DNA from: Cytidiella melzeri
Taxonomy: Eukaryota > Basidiomycota > Agaricomycetes > Polyporales > Irpicaceae
Reading direction: 5' to 3'
Length of the DNA: 64,000 nt
Assembly: GCA_022592445.1 (NCBI GenBank)
Contig: JABYQR010000254.1
Span: 1 to 64,000 of the forward strand
Part shown: positions 22,899 to 35,239 of the stretch, piece after piece
How positions within the stretch are numbered: the first letter of the stretch is position 1
Layout of the letters: each line of letters begins with the position of its first letter
Notes under the pieces: model-generated
Told to the model about the DNA's origin: nothing
Databases searched by the model: none
The model's input: only the letters and a program-made list of their open reading frames with translations
Made by a program: the position numbers and the translations under genes

Positions 22899-25800
22899 TT
22901 GATTCGGGCCATGATTCGAGCTGTGCAAGCACGCGCCCCACGTTTACCATGTACTAAAAGATTTTCCATGTTCGCATCTGATGTACAAGAGACCGGTTCT
23001 GAATCCGAACATTTTCACGTACCCATCACAGTCTCAGGAGTGCAGAGATCTAAAAACGTTGCAGCAATGATTGATAGTGGAGCCTCGACACTATTCATTC
23101 ATAAACGGTTTTTTCAAGAGCATCATATCAGGACCCAGAAGTTGGAACAACCAATTCCCGTGTACAACATAGATGGAACCCCAAATCAAGATGGGGCTAT
23201 TGACGAAGTTGCCATTCTCAATATGAGGATAGGGGACAATGAGGAAAGGACCATCTTCACGGTTACCGACATTGGACCAGAAGATGTAATCATAGGAATC
23301 GATTGGTTGCGGTGTCACAATCCTACCATTGATCGGTACGAAGGCATCATCAGGATGGATGGATGCCCTGATGCGTGTAAACCTAGGGAACAGATTGAGG
23401 AAACGAAGGAGGTTGCCGCTAAGAGGACAGCTGGGCCTAAACGGAAGAAGAGAACCCCGGGATTACGTAAAGTTGTGGAACAACTTCTGTACTTGCCGGT
23501 GGATACAGAGGAGGCTGAAGAGGACCTTGAGGAGACCACGGAAGGTTCAGGAAGTTTGGGAATAGCCGAATCACCAAAGCTACAGGCACAGGCCACTACT
23601 CAGCTTGGTAGAAAAGGAACTCCCCAATGCATTCTACACACACGTCTGACACCTATGGTTGGGAAGGTGAACACTTGTTCACTCTAGCAAGATACACATA
23701 CTCTAGTCAATTATCTGAGGTTGAGAACTGGGTTAAACTGGTGAAAACCTTTGAGGAGATGGTTCCTGAGCAATATTGACAACACGCTCATATTTTTTCT
23801 GAGACGGAATCTCAAAGGCTGCCAGAACACAAGTCGTACAACCACAGAATTGAGTTGATCCCGGAAGCGAAAGGATTCCATGCAAAGGTTTACCCTCTGT
23901 CCCACCCTGAGCAAGAAGAGCTTGACAAGCTTATCCAAGAGAACCTAGAAAAAGGGTACATTCGACCGTTAAAATCCCCAATGGCATCACCCTTCTTCTT
24001 TGTGAAGAAAAATGATGGAAAGCTACACCCAGTGCAGGATTTCCGGAAGTTAAACGAAGTCACAATCAAAAACAGATACCCATTGCCGTTGATCTCCGAA
24101 CTCATGCATAGATTGTGAGGCGCTAGGTTTTTCTACCAAACTAGATGTCAGATGGGAATATAACAATGTCCGTATCAAAGAAGGTGATGAACGTGGACTG
24201 TTCAAGCCAACCGTCATGTTCTTTGGACTCACAAACTCTCCGGCTACATTCCAGAACATGATGAATGATATTTTGCCGACCTCATTGCAAAACTATGAGA
24301 TCTATGACCGAGAACTCATGGCAATTGTACGAGCCCTTGAAGACTGGCGTCATTACTTGGAAGGGCTACCAGAGAAATTTCCTATCTTCTTTGACCACAA
24401 GAACCTTGAGTGCTGGAAGACAGCTCGTAACTTGACACATTGTCAAGCACATTGGTTGTTGTTCTTCTCATGCTTCAACTTCGAGATCATTCCGAAGCCC
24501 GGAATGTCAATGTAAAAGTCGGATTCTATGTCCCGGCTAGGCCAACATGAGGTCAAGGACAAAGAAGAAAATTTGTCACGAGTAGTCTTAGGGCCAGAGT
24601 TTTTCCGAGATGCTGCTTCTCAAGGGGGGCAGGCTAGCGCACAACCAGACAGAGACCTGTTGAAACATATCCGTGAATGCTCTCTTTGAGAAACCAAGGT
24701 GGCAGAAGCACTTGCCAAAGTCAAGAAACTCGGACCTCGTCTTCTTAGCCGGGGAATCGAAGAGTGGAACGTGGAGAATGGAGTGTTATTGTTCTGGGGA
24801 AAAGTTTATGTCCCTAAAGATGACGAAATCCGAAAGGAACTAGTTCGGAGACATCATGACTTACCTGCCGCCGGACATCTGGGCAGGTACAAGACACTGG
24901 AGTTACTATCTCGGAATTACTGGTGGCCCAGCATGACACGCTTTGTCAATGACTATGTAGACACGTGTGACACCTGTCAAAGAACCAAGACATACCCGGC
25001 TCCACCACGTGGTCCACTCAATCCGCTGTCGAGCCAGTATCGCCAACCGCGACACTAGCCCGACAGAGGCAGGGGAAAGGGACGCTTACCTGTTGTTGGT
25101 TGGTAGGGTTAGGTGTAGGCTTTGGGGGCGAGTAGTAAGAGTAAAAGACGTATGGATTGCCTCGCAGACGTGAGGTTTTTATCTACTACTACAAGCGTAC
25201 AAACAAATGTAAATACAGAGCACGTGAGCGCTAGTCAGCTTTCCATCGCGTTTCGACACAGCGTAACATGCAGTTTCCGACACAGCTCAGCATGTGCTTC
25301 GACACAGCTCAACATCCGCTAGATCTACCCAATGATCCATGGGGAAGTGTCACTACGGAGTTCATCGTCAAGCTACCGCCATGTAAAGGATACAGCTCTA
25401 TCACGGTTGCAGTTGATCAAACAACAGCGCAGGTGCATTGCTATCCATCACGGGAAAGCATGAAAACTCCTGAACACATGCAGGATTATATTGCAAACGT
25501 GTTTTGACTCCATGGTGTACCTCGGCAGATGATCTCAGACCGCAGATTGGTGTTTGCATCCAAGTTTCTCTATATACGATGCACTTGGAGTAAAGTTGTC
25601 CATGTCCACTGCGTATCATCCTCAGAGAGATGGTAAAACTGAATGTATGAACCAAGAGATAGAACAGTATCTCTGAGTGTTCTGCTCCTTCAGACAGGAT
25701 AACTAGGTAGATTGGCTACCAATTGCGGAGTTTGCGCTTAATAGCCAAGTACACTCGTCCACCGGGAAGGCCCCCTTCGAACTGATCTAGGGGTATCTAC

Positions 25801-26549
25801 CGGAGTTCCAGGTGCCTTTGAATCCAGTGTCAAATGTTCCCACAGCAAACAAACGTCTTTGAGCACTACGAGAAGACCAAGAAGACACCAAAGCTGTGTT
25901 ACAACTTACGGCAGAACGCATGAAACAATTCTACAATCATGGAGTAGCAAAAGCTTCACAGTTTAAAGTTGGTAACAAAGTCTATGTGGAACGCAAAAAG
26001 CATCCAAAGGGACAGCCGGTGGCAAAACTAGCACCAAAGCGAGATGGTCCCTACGAGATCTTAGAAAAGATTGTGGATTTGAACTATCGGGTTAAACTCA
26101 CCATTTGAGACAAGCGTCACCCAGTGTTCCACGTGGATAGGCTGCAACCAGCCAAGACGGCAAGTTTGGTCCCTAACTGGGAATTTCCTGAACCGGAGCT
26201 GATTGTGGTTGACAAAGCAGAGGAGTACAAAATAGAACAGATTCTTGATTCAAGGATCTTTGGGCGAAAGAAGGAGTTTCAGTACCGTGTCAAGTGGAAT
26301 GGATACCCAGAATCAGAAAATTCCTGGGAACCAGCAACCAACGTTACTCATGCCAATGAATCTGTCAAAGATTTCCACAGACGACACCCAGGAGCTCCAA
26401 GACCAATTGCTGCATCTTTATTCTTGGCAATGAGTTTCCGACCAATCAATGAGAATTTTGAGAAACTACCTTCAGAAACCTTACGACACATATCCTTGTG
26501 GGAAGATGGAAAAGACTCAACTCCTGCCTTCCAGAGAAAAGGCCTTTAG
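22899..26549 (+). pseudogene. G1 pol: protease, RT, RNase H, integrase, chromodomain, inactivated
   Basis: Aspartic protease with MIDSGAS at 23067-23087. RT N-terminal part 23855-24118 ([20 protein letters not shown]) and 24216-24285 (MFFGLTNSPATFQNMMNDI). The sequence then jumps directly to RNase H (YEIYDRELMAIVRAL) at about 24294, so the YLDD active site and RT thumb are deleted. Integrase zinc-binding HHCC region is at about 24850-24990 (HHDLPAAGHLG, CDTCQRTK). A ~290-bp insertion at 25028-25320 separates it from the DDE core (DLPNDPWGSVTTEFIVKL). The chromodomain is at 26220-26380 (YRVKWNGYPESENSWEP). Multiple stops besides. It cannot encode active RT. Confidence 0.85.
25028..25320. mobile_element. 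Small non-autonomous element inserted in G1 integrase
   Basis: Interrupts pol between NPL and DLPNDPWG codons. The flanking 7-mer ATCCGCT occurs at 25021-25027 and 25314-25320 as a target duplication, and the host frame is restored if one copy plus the insert is ignored. Ends GTCGAGC / GCTCAAC are weakly inverted. The right part has three tandem ~27-bp units around CGACACAGC-(T/C)A-CATG (about 25250-25315). The 7-8 bp duplication fits hAT-type integration. Confidence 0.65.
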
Positions 26550-26560
26550 GAGGGGGGTAA

Positions 26561-26682
26561 CGTCACAAACATGCATACTTTTTCCCTTTTCTTTTCCTTA
26601 TCTTAACTTATTAATGGTTTATTTTCCTTATCTTATCTTATCAATGGCACATGGCTCCTGCATGTGATCAAGTACATGTGAC
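26561..26682 (+). repeat. G1 3' LTR, truncated
   Basis: Follows the purine tract AGGAGGGGGGTAA. First base changed (CGTCAC instead of TGTCAC). Matches 20117-20252 with a short internal deletion, then stops after CATGTGAC, where a hAT-like terminus begins. Confidence 0.8.
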
Positions 26683-28186
26683 TAGTGCTTAGCAAATACC
26701 GTTCAATATTCCAACTGGCCTGTATTTAATGATTACCAATGAATACCAATATCACATGATGTGTATTGAATAATAATGTATTCAATAGTATTGGTATTGG
26801 TTAGTATTGGTATTGATTGGTATGTAATGGTAATTAATGATATAGTCAGTGTTTGGGTGATTCAAGTTCAAGTCCTTGCTCAACTAAGTCTCTGATTGTC
26901 TGGCATTTATAGCTGACACATTGTAAAATGAACTCATGAAGACAGTAAGATGGTATGCATGACAATTGGTATGCACTATAAGTAGCATCACTGATTATGT
27001 TACCACCATCTCATTGGAGCTTGGTATGTTCTGTTGTCTTGCAACTGGACAGTGCTACTACATAGACTTTGAACAAATTGGTACATGTATGCTAATACAC
27101 ACAGGTGGCCACAGCTGCAGTCAATGACATTTACATGCTCCAGATAGACACACCATTGAGATACTCAATACCCCCGCCAAGCCCAATCTGTAACCACTCC
27201 TTTGAGATAACAGTCTTTGATACCTTCCTGGCCCCAAGAGATGAGCGAGAGTCTCTCATAGTGTGCTTGCATGATGAGAATAGCCTCTCAACTGAAACAC
27301 TGACACCAGGAATTGCAAGAATGTCTTGTGCAATGTGAGAGAGGGTAGAAAAGACCTTTGCACAACCCTACATAGGCAAGTTGGTTAGCAAGGACCACAA
27401 TTTTGTCTTAAATGTGGTACATACCTTCCACCAAGTGAGTACATTCTCATCATCCTGAGGAGAATGTGCACCACTGAGGTAAAGCTCTATCTCGGTCTCC
27501 TGATGAGCAGCTGATGTGACTGATGCAAAGGCTATTGCAGATGTAAAGATTGACTTTTTGGCTGGCTGTGCAGATGTGGGTGTGTTGGCAGACTGCAAGG
27601 TTGTGGCAAGAGCAGAAGAATACTGGGGATAAACATCTCTGACTGAGAAGACGCTCTGCTTGAGCAGCTACTGCCTGATCCTAATCTGCTGTCTTAAAAT
27701 ACTTCTGCTGGATAGATGGATGAAGGACTGTGGTTTCAGAGGCATGTGAATGCAGCCTGAATAGCCTAGTGTATAGGTGCTTACCAGCAGCTAGAAGGGG
27801 GAAATTTTTCATTTAACACAATCTGCATATGCTTATCAATCTTTGCAGGTGCCATGGACAATGCCTTTGTCAGATTTAAAGCTGAAGCGTGCATGAAGAT
27901 GACAACTACTGAGATGGTTTTCAACTTATGCTTATTGAGTGGGAGAAGTTGTGGAAGTGTTGGAACTTGCTTCTGTGATAGACTGCCTGTAAATTCTTTG
28001 AATGGCTGTTGAGGTGAAGCGAGAGACAATCAAACAACATGTGATGATAACTAAACTGATTGCTAGTATTTCCACAAGATTCTCTACAAATTGCACCCCT
28101 TTGGGATCAATGTATAACTTGGCTTGCTTCCAAACAGCTGCTGCTCTTTTCTTGCCCTGTAGACCATCAGGCAGTGTGTTCACCCA
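26683..28186 (-). mobile_element. hAT-family transposon remnant (transposase C-terminal half)
   Basis: The minus strand encodes a hAT dimerization region: ELYLSGAHSPQDDENVLTWW at about 27487-27430, then, across an intron or frame change, LSHIAQDILAIPGVSVSVER and LFSSCKHTMRDSRSSLG at about 27345-27230, the hallmark C-terminal hAT block. Upstream parts (28180-27780) include KRAAAVWKQAKLYIDPKG in other frames. The terminus at 26683 reads TAGTGCTTAGCAAATACCG, resembling hAT ends of the CAG/TAG-TG-...-GCAAATACC type, and follows an 8-mer CATGTGAC that could be the target site. AT-rich 26683-27100 is the 3' untranslated/subterminal part. The other half is missing: G3 LTR sequence starts at 28187. 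Confidence 0.75.
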
Positions 28187-28927
28187 TGACACGGAGACAG
28201 GGCTTGACGTGACAAACAGGGACACAATGTGGATGACGACGACGAGGTGGTGGCAGGTGTGAAGCACAATGTGTTTGCCAGCTATCAAACTTATTCAGAA
28301 AGCTAGCCCAGTAAAGACCAAGTTAGTATTTGTACTACCAGCTATATAGTACAAGAGGGGGTGGCTTACCTAGCCCAGTAAAGACCAAGATGTCGAGATG
28401 GGGGGCTAGGAGCATACATGCAGCAGTATATATAGACTTCAGGGACCTGCACACAGACCATGTTGAGGGCAGGCTTTGCAAGAAGCCGTGTGAACAAAGA
28501 ACAAAAGAACTACCTAAAGGAGAACAATAGCTATTGTCTAGACCTTGCCAAGAACTCTACTTGTGAGAGAATCTACCTAAAAGGAGACCAACTATTGTAT
28601 TCCATTCCCACACCTGTGAGAACATCCTCCCATAAAGAGAACAAAAGGAGTCCATGAGAACGGTATCTCTGACGTCAAACCCTAGCTATGAGCTGAGCCA
28701 TGTGGTTGTAGCCATGTGGTGTTACATAAGCTAAGTCACATGCCAGTGTGACATAGTAGCAAGTAACGTGACCATGTAGAGTGTCTAAGCCACGTGATAC
28801 GAGCGCTTAATAGACGTGCAAGGGGTTTGTGCAAAGAGGATTGCAACTGGGTTGTAGCCCCAGGTTTTAAAGATAAAAACAAGACGTAAATTGCAAAAAT
28901 TAAGGGCTAGTCGGGCCATCCACAACA
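28187..28927 (-). repeat. G3 3' LTR (copy C)
   Basis: 741 bp, TGACACGGAG...CACAACA on the plus strand, homologous to copies A, B and D. The adjoining TTACCTCCCTCCTAAA (28928-28943) is a polypurine tract on the minus strand, which identifies it as the 3' LTR. Confidence 0.8.
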
Positions 28928-29194
28928 TTACCTCCCTCCTAAAATTGAGCATCCTCATGAAGCATCACTGTGCTGTGGTGATAGAGGTCTTCTACCCGTC
29001 TACAGGGATTCAGCAGAATTTCCCCGATTGTCTAGTCAGAAGGATGCTAGGAAGTTTCTCCCCTTCTGGCATTGTTGACTCGACGTTACCCGTCAGTGTG
29101 ATGTCCTTGAGATATCCAGACCGATGTGTTTGCCTTCATCCCAGCTAAGATCGTATGTAGATAGATAAATCGTACAAAGGAAAGCAGGATTAGT

Positions 29195-32182
29195 CTAGGT
29201 ATTGAATTCCCAAAAGTGCGAGTGGAGATCCGCAAAGAGTGAAGCTTTGATGACCCGGGGAGCTCCGGGGTTTGCTTTGCAGAAGTTGTCAATTGCTTCT
29301 TGACTATTCTCGAGGTTTTCAACTAGTTCCCAGCTATTATGTCCGTCTGAATACCCTTCCCATTTGACAAGGAATTGCAGTTTCTTCCATCGTCCGTGTA
29401 GCCTGCTGTCTAGCACCTTCTCGACGACGTACTGCTCTTCTCCTTCTATGACAATAGGATCAGGAGGTGGAGGTATATCTTTGCCATTGTCGTGCCAGAG
29501 ACTTAGACGGTTGATGTGGAAGACGGGGTGGATTTGGAGATAGCTGGGTAGATCAAGCTTGTAGTCAAGATCACCGATATGTTTGATGACCTTGTACAGG
29601 CAGGGTTGTCAAGGACCGTGTTTAGGGGTAGCCTGGTGGATCTGGACATTCTTAGTGTTCAGCCAGACCATGTCGCCTACCTGGAAGGTGCGTGGAGATT
29701 GCTTCTCAGATTTGTAGAGTTGCTTCATCTTTTCTTTGCTTAGACAAAGAGCTGCTTCGGTCTCTTTGCATACTCGAGCCATGTTGTCAAGGCGCTCATC
29801 AAGCGACAGGATATTGCTTTGCTTGCCAACTGGTATGGTAAAGTGGGGGCAATATCTGTAGATGACTTCAAACGGTGTTTGTGAGTTACCCACATGTACT
29901 TGCGAGTTGAGTGCAAACTCAGCCGCCGGCAGATGATTGACCCAGTTGTCTTGTCTTTGCTGACAGAATAGACGCAGGTACTGTTCAATATCCTGGTTTT
30001 TGTGTTTGACTTTGTCATTTCCTTGCAGATGATAGGCGGTCGTAAAACCAGTCTCTATGCCTAGGCGGTGATAGAGCACACGCATGAAGCGCGCTGCAAA
30101 CTGGGGTTTTCAGTCAGAGAACACCTTCTTGGGAATGCCGTGAAGTCGGATTACTTCTTTGTAATGTAGATCGGCAATCCCCTCAGCATTAACCTTAGTG
30201 GTAGTGGGGATGATGTGTGTTTGATCGGAGTAATGGTCAACGTAGACCGCAATCAAATCAAATCCCTTAGAGGGTGGCAGCTGAGTGATCAGATCTACAC
30301 CAATGTGTTCCCAAGGTCCGGCCGGAGTTTCCTGAGGCTCTAGTACTGCCTTAGGATGTGGAGCTGACTTGTAACATTGACAGCAATCACAGCCTAGTAC
30401 GCAGGTCTCTATGAAGGCATTCATCTTTGGCCACCAATAGTGTTGTGAGACTAGCTCTATGGTGCCGTTTTTGCCCGGATGACCAGCCGCGGGTGTGTCA
30501 TGGCAAGATTTAACAATTTTGTAACAGAGCTCTTTGTTGTGAGGGATGTAGAGTTTTCCCTTGTATGAGATGAGTCCGTCACTCTCTTCCCATTCGAGTA
30601 AACCGCCGACAAGTTTGCGAGGACCCTTCTTTCAAAGGGTAGCAAGAGCTTGTGCGACTTCTGCTTCTTGTTCCGTGCATTCTCGGATCTTTGATTTGAG
30701 CAGAGAAGCAGTGGCAAGTGCACTGGTAGCAAGGATCCGGAAGTGTTCCGGTTTCAGTACCACCTGATCCTTGTTGTCTTCTTCATCCGTGACAGCGTGT
30801 GAGTGAAGACAAGAAAGAGGATCAGCGTGTATCATGGTGCTGCCAGGCTTGTGTACCAACATGAAGTTGAAGTCAGCCAAAAGCAGTGACCAATGTGCTT
30901 GATGTTGAGTGAGGTGTTGCACAGTCTTCCAGTACTGCAGGTTGGCGTGATCTGTTCAGATCTCAAACGGTTCCTTGAGCCCCTCAAGGTAGTGGCGCCA
31001 ATCTTTGAGAGCTTCGGTGATGGCTAACATCTCCCAATCAAAGATTTCATAGTTACACTCTGCTTCAGTCATAGATGCGGACTGGTAGGCAATAGGGTGG
31101 TAGAATCCATCTTCCTTCGATTTCTGGGAGATGATTCCACCAGTCGCATAGCCCGAGGCATTGACTTCTAGACGTGTAGGGAGTTCAGGGTCCCAGACTG
31201 CCAAGATAGGCTTAGTGGTAAAGACCTTTTTAGCAATGTGAAGGCAGTCTGTCGTGCTGGACCCCAGACAAACAGTATGTCCTTCTTAGTCAGGTTGTGT
31301 AGAGGCCGTGCACGCTTTGAGAAATCCTGAATGAAGTGTCGGTAAAAGTTGGCCAACCCAATGAATCCTCTGACTTCTTTGAGGTTTTCGGGTGTAGGCC
31401 ACGTAGAAACTGCTTGGACTTTGACAGGGTCCATAGCTACTTCGCCGGCGTAAATGATCAACCCGAGGGACTCAATCTCAGATTTCTCAAACTCGCACTT
31501 TTCCGGCCGAAGATACAGATTGTGCTGCTGAAGTCTCTCAAGGACTTCATGGACAACCTTGCAATGCTCCGTCAGGTTGTTGCTCCAGATTAAGATGTCA
31601 TCTAGATAAACAGCCACCTTGCCCTCGGTGACAAGGTCAGCAAAGATGTTGTCCATCAGAGCTTGGAAGGTAGCGGGTGAGTTCGTGAGACCAAAGAACA
31701 TGACCCTAGGTTTGAAGAGTCCTCAGTTGGTAACAAACGCCGCTTTGCACTTGTCTCCTTCTTTGATTCGGACGTTGTGATATCCCCAACAAACATCAAA
31801 TTTGGTGAAGATCTTTGCACCCTTGAGCTTGTTGATAATGTCAGTGGCAAGCGGTAGAGGGTAGCGGTTCTTCACAGTGATGTTGTTTAGTTTGCAATAG
31901 TCCTAAATAAGACAGAGTCTGTTGTCCTTCTTTTTGATGATGAAGACTGGAGAAGTCATTGTAAACTTGGAAGGCATGATGTAACCTTTGGATAGGTTCT
32001 CCGGAATGAACTTGTCAAGCTCGGCTTGTTCGTTCAGGGGCATAGGATAAACTTTCGATTTGATGGTCTCAGGAGCGTCTGGTTTGATATCAATCGAATG
32101 GTCCCAGGGCTGATGCTGGGGTAGCCAATTAGACTCTTCCTTAGAGAAGACTTTAGCGTGTCTATGGTACTCTGATGGAACG
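29195..32182 (-). pseudogene. G3 pol: RT, RNase H, integrase, chromodomain
   Basis: Read leftwards. RT starts about 32140 (KVFSKEESNWLPQHQPWDHS), with [19 protein letters not shown] and NSPATFQALMDNIFADLV blocks; the catalytic YLDD is intact at about 31605 (VAVYLDDILIWSNN). RNase H 31204-30900 (GGIISQKSKEDGFYHPIAYQ, LAITEALKDWRHYLEG). Integrase zinc region 30480-30360 (CVLGCDCCQCYK), core 30340-29800 (WEHIGVDLITQLPPSKGFD; later YHLQGNDKVKHKNQDIEQYL). C-terminal barrel 29700-29610, chromodomain 29416-29195 (LQFLVKWEGYSDGHNSWELV). Interrupted by several stops and frame changes (for example a stop in the RT finger region near 31900), so not one open polyprotein. Confidence 0.85.
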
Positions 32183-32900
32183 TGTCGCGGAGCGACTGCT
32201 GCTATGCTGATAAACCCTAAACAAGGGTGAAGAGGAGAGGAAGTGGAAGTGGAAGTAGATCTCCAATGACGACAACGAGGTCAAAGTCGATGATGAGCAG
32301 GCAAGCAGGCACGGAGGCCGGATACTAGCAGTGCAAATGACAGAGTTAATATGGTATGATACTAAGTTACATGCAGTAACTCACCTAGCAGTGCAAATGA
32401 CAGAGAGGTCAAGATGCAGAGCTAGGGAGGGTAAGGGCTACTATATATACTGTGTCTGGGTGGTCTGTGCACAAGTTCCCACACTAGGGACTGGAGTAAC
32501 TGTGGGACTGGAGTGACAATAGAACAATAAGGGACCAGGGTAACTGTCAAGGACCTGAGTAACTGTCAAGGACCAGGGTACGTAGAACAATAGAGCTAGA
32601 ACAATAGAACAATAGCACAATAGAATAGGAACAATAGAACATTAGAAACTGGGGGAATCCCTGGGGAATCCCTAACAATAGATAGAAGACAATAGCCGAA
32701 AGACAATAGAACAATAAGATCTGGGGGAATCCCTGGGGAATCCCTATCAATGGAAGAGAAACAATAGAACAATAGCCTAGGTTGATCTGGAACCGCTCCA
32801 GACTGAGTCTAGGGTTTGGGTCTGGACTATTGATAAATAAGGCAGGATGTCATGTGACCCGGGTTAGGGTTAGGTCTGGTAACACTCCTAGCCGGAAAAT
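32183..32900 (-). repeat. LTR family X, copy 2, inserted in G3 pol
   Basis: Reverse complement of 1-707 with scattered differences (starts near TCCGGCTAGGAGTGTTACC, ends CGCGACA at 32183). It separates the protease from the RT coding region of G3, and pol-like translation resumes at its left side. I could not find a convincing target duplication, so the outer limits may be off by some bases. Confidence 0.75.
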
Positions 32901-33693
32901 AGGCGCTTAAGGCTGTAAACTTGTGACAAATGTTGGAAAAATCCGGTCTTTGTTGAACTATCCATGTCAGAACAATGTCTTCGAAGGAGCACTGAGTTCT
33001 AGCTTCGTTTGCTTTGGCAGCAAGCTTAGTAGAGTAGGTGAAGCTGGCAATACACCAGACTTCGTTGGTGGTGTCTTGGATGATACCAGCTTTGACCCAC
33101 TGTCTACGTTCTTTGCGATTACCGTCAACCTTCTGGAAAGGTTTGTCAGGAGATTCTTCCGAGCTGCTCGGAATTGTCATTTCTCCTTTTTCCCAGTTAA
33201 CGGTAGGGTTTACGCGTTTGAGCCATGGTAGCCCAAGAATGACATCTTCTGGACCTAAGTCCGTGACCAGAAACTCTGCCTTTTCCTTGTGATCTCCGAC
33301 TGTGAGTGTAAGGCAAACGAAGTGTGTTAATCCGCCAGCTTTATTCTTAGTTCCGTCAATGTTATGCAATGAGATGACCCTTTTTAGCAGGTGCTGAATA
33401 ATCTTATGCTTCTTGACGGACTGGTGACTGATGAATAAAGCCGTAGCTCCTGAATCGATCATAGCAGGAATGCGAATGCTTCTATTCAGACCTTTAACTA
33501 GTACATGTACACGGAAATGAGATGATAACCGATCTAGCAACAATATAGTACACAAGGAGATAGTAGACAACGGGCATGGAGTAGATGTTGTACACAAAGA
33601 AGACGAGGCAGAAGACAAGGAAGGCGACGAAGGAGACAAGGACAGGGTATTGGGGGGACTTGCAGCGGTGGCTATGTCACGGGTCATTCTCAA
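32901..33693 (-). pseudogene. G3 protease region
   Basis: Retropepsin-like domain: IPAMIDSGATALFIS (catalytic DSG) at about 33465-33425, VISLHNIDGTKNKAGG, LGPEDVILGLPWLKRVNP, WEKGEM. The frame is open from the codon nearest 33693 to the family X LTR, which truncates it after about 260 codons. In the intact element it would be fused to RT. Confidence 0.8.
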
Positions 33694-33720
33694 AAAACCG
33701 CATTGATCCTAGCAGCCATT

Positions 33721-35204
33721 TCATCCATTTGCTTCTTCTGGACGTCCAACATGTCCTTGAGCAGCAATCTTAGCATCCTTGTCATTGGATGCGGCTTGCT
33801 CTGGGGTAGTAGTAGTCGACCAGGTCGACCAGGTAGCAGCAACTTTTTGTCCCTTAGGGACGCCTTGAAGTTGTTTCAGGCAAACCGCCCCCCAGTGACT
33901 GGTGCCACCGCAGTGGTTGCAGACCGGGTTGTCTGTGTGCTTCCAGTCCCTCTTTTTGTGGCTCTCAGATCCACAAACTGAGCAACGATTGCCCATCTCC
34001 TTCTTCCATTTCTGGAAGATCTCCTGCTTGCCCAGACCCGCAAAGAGCGCGTCACACGAGGCGGAGAACCGGGACGCTTCGATCTCCATAGCATTGGGAT
34101 CTCGGTACGCTTGCTGGTGGGACTTGCTGTGTCCCAACAAGCTGTCCACCATGACCTTGCTAGTGCTGTTGCGGAGGTCGGCAAGTTGAGCATCGACCGC
34201 TTTGCATTGGTCTTTGAGTGCCTCATAGGTGGTGGCGCGGGTTTGGAAGTACGAGACACATTGCAAGTACTCAGTGCTCAAGCTCGACTTGAGGCGATTG
34301 AAGAGGTCCTGCTGGCTCCAGCCAGTGCAAGGGGCCCATGTCTCAAACTCAGAGATGTGGGCGGCGAAGGTCTTATTGCCCTGCTTCATGTTGGCAATCT
34401 TTGTTTTAGCCTCCATGACAGTGTCAATAGGCTCGAATTTGGCTTTGAAGGTCTCTATAAACGTATCCTAGCTATTGCCAGAAGCTGGTTTGCTGTTTGC
34501 AAGCTCCTCAATGTGAGGACAGGCCCAGTCAGCGGTGTCGTCTTGCATAACAACAGAGCACTGGTGATAAGTTTGTGAGGATTGAAGATCCTCGCGCCAT
34601 TGTTGTCCAACCGGACCTGGCCTTGCGCGTCTTGTGGGAAGAACACTTTTCCTTGATTTTGTGCCCAGACTATGAACACGTGGCAGAAGAGCCTGGCTTC
34701 CGGCAATGTTTTCCCCTTGAAGGAGACTGGCTTTTCTACGATGCTCCATTCCTGGGAGGCCTGAGTGGACGCGGCAGCTGCTGTTAGTTGTGCGGCTGCT
34801 AGGGCAGCTACTTGGTTGGTAAGTTCCACCATTTTCTGTGTCAGAATTCCAAAGATATTTAAAATATCCTGACCGCTCAGGTTGGGTGTGGGGTTGGGGG
34901 CAGCGGGAGCAGCGGGAGCAGCGGGAGCAGCGGGAGCAGCGGGAGCAGCGGGAGCAGCAGCGGTGGTGGGCTGGTTAGAATCCATGTCTTTTTGCGTGAT
35001 GAGATGTAGATTTTCTTTGGTGGGTGTCTGGTGATGTTCAGAGTAATACTCGCTGTTGACAGCTTCAGTTGAGTCTGCCTGAGTGTATCGATTTGGACAC
35101 GGTTGGTCATCACACTCGTAGAATATTCCTCCGTAGAAGTGGTCGTCTGTGACCGTGCTCGAATCAAAGAAGTGTATACAATTATTGCAAGACGTGGTGG
35201 GCAA
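33721..35204 (-). pseudogene. G3 gag, one frame change
   Basis: N-terminal part 35204-34455 includes an Ala/Pro stretch encoded by a 9-bp repeat AGCGGGAGC (34901-34967) and a capsid-like start (WSIVEKPVSFKGKTLPEARL, FCHVFIVWAQNQG). It continues in another frame at 34416-33721 with GNKTFAAHISEFETWAPCTG and ends with two cysteine motifs: RCSVCGSESHKKRDWKHTDN (altered) and CNHCGGTSHWGAVC (CX2CX4HX4C zinc knuckle). A small indel near 34440-34470 separates the halves. The role would be capsid and RNA packaging. Confidence 0.75.
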
Positions 35205-35239
35205 AAACTATGGATTCGCTAGATCCACTCAAAATAGCT

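Larger units (their letters stand above)
20117..26682 (+). mobile_element. Ty3/gypsy element G1 (chromovirus type), defective
   Basis: 5' LTR from 20117 (TGTCACAATC), a pre-gag frame, gag, protease, RT/RNase H with an internal deletion, integrase with an inserted small element, chromodomain, polypurine tract (26548-26560) and a 3' LTR of only ~120 bp (26561-26682) that is broken by the terminus of a hAT element. The 5' LTR lies inside the RT region of the G2 fragment. Order and purine tract fix the orientation. Confidence 0.85.

Noticed and set aside
25250..25315. Short regular repeats as a CRISPR-like array
   Set aside because: Only three degenerate ~27-bp units without spacers of constant length, in a eukaryotic transposon.
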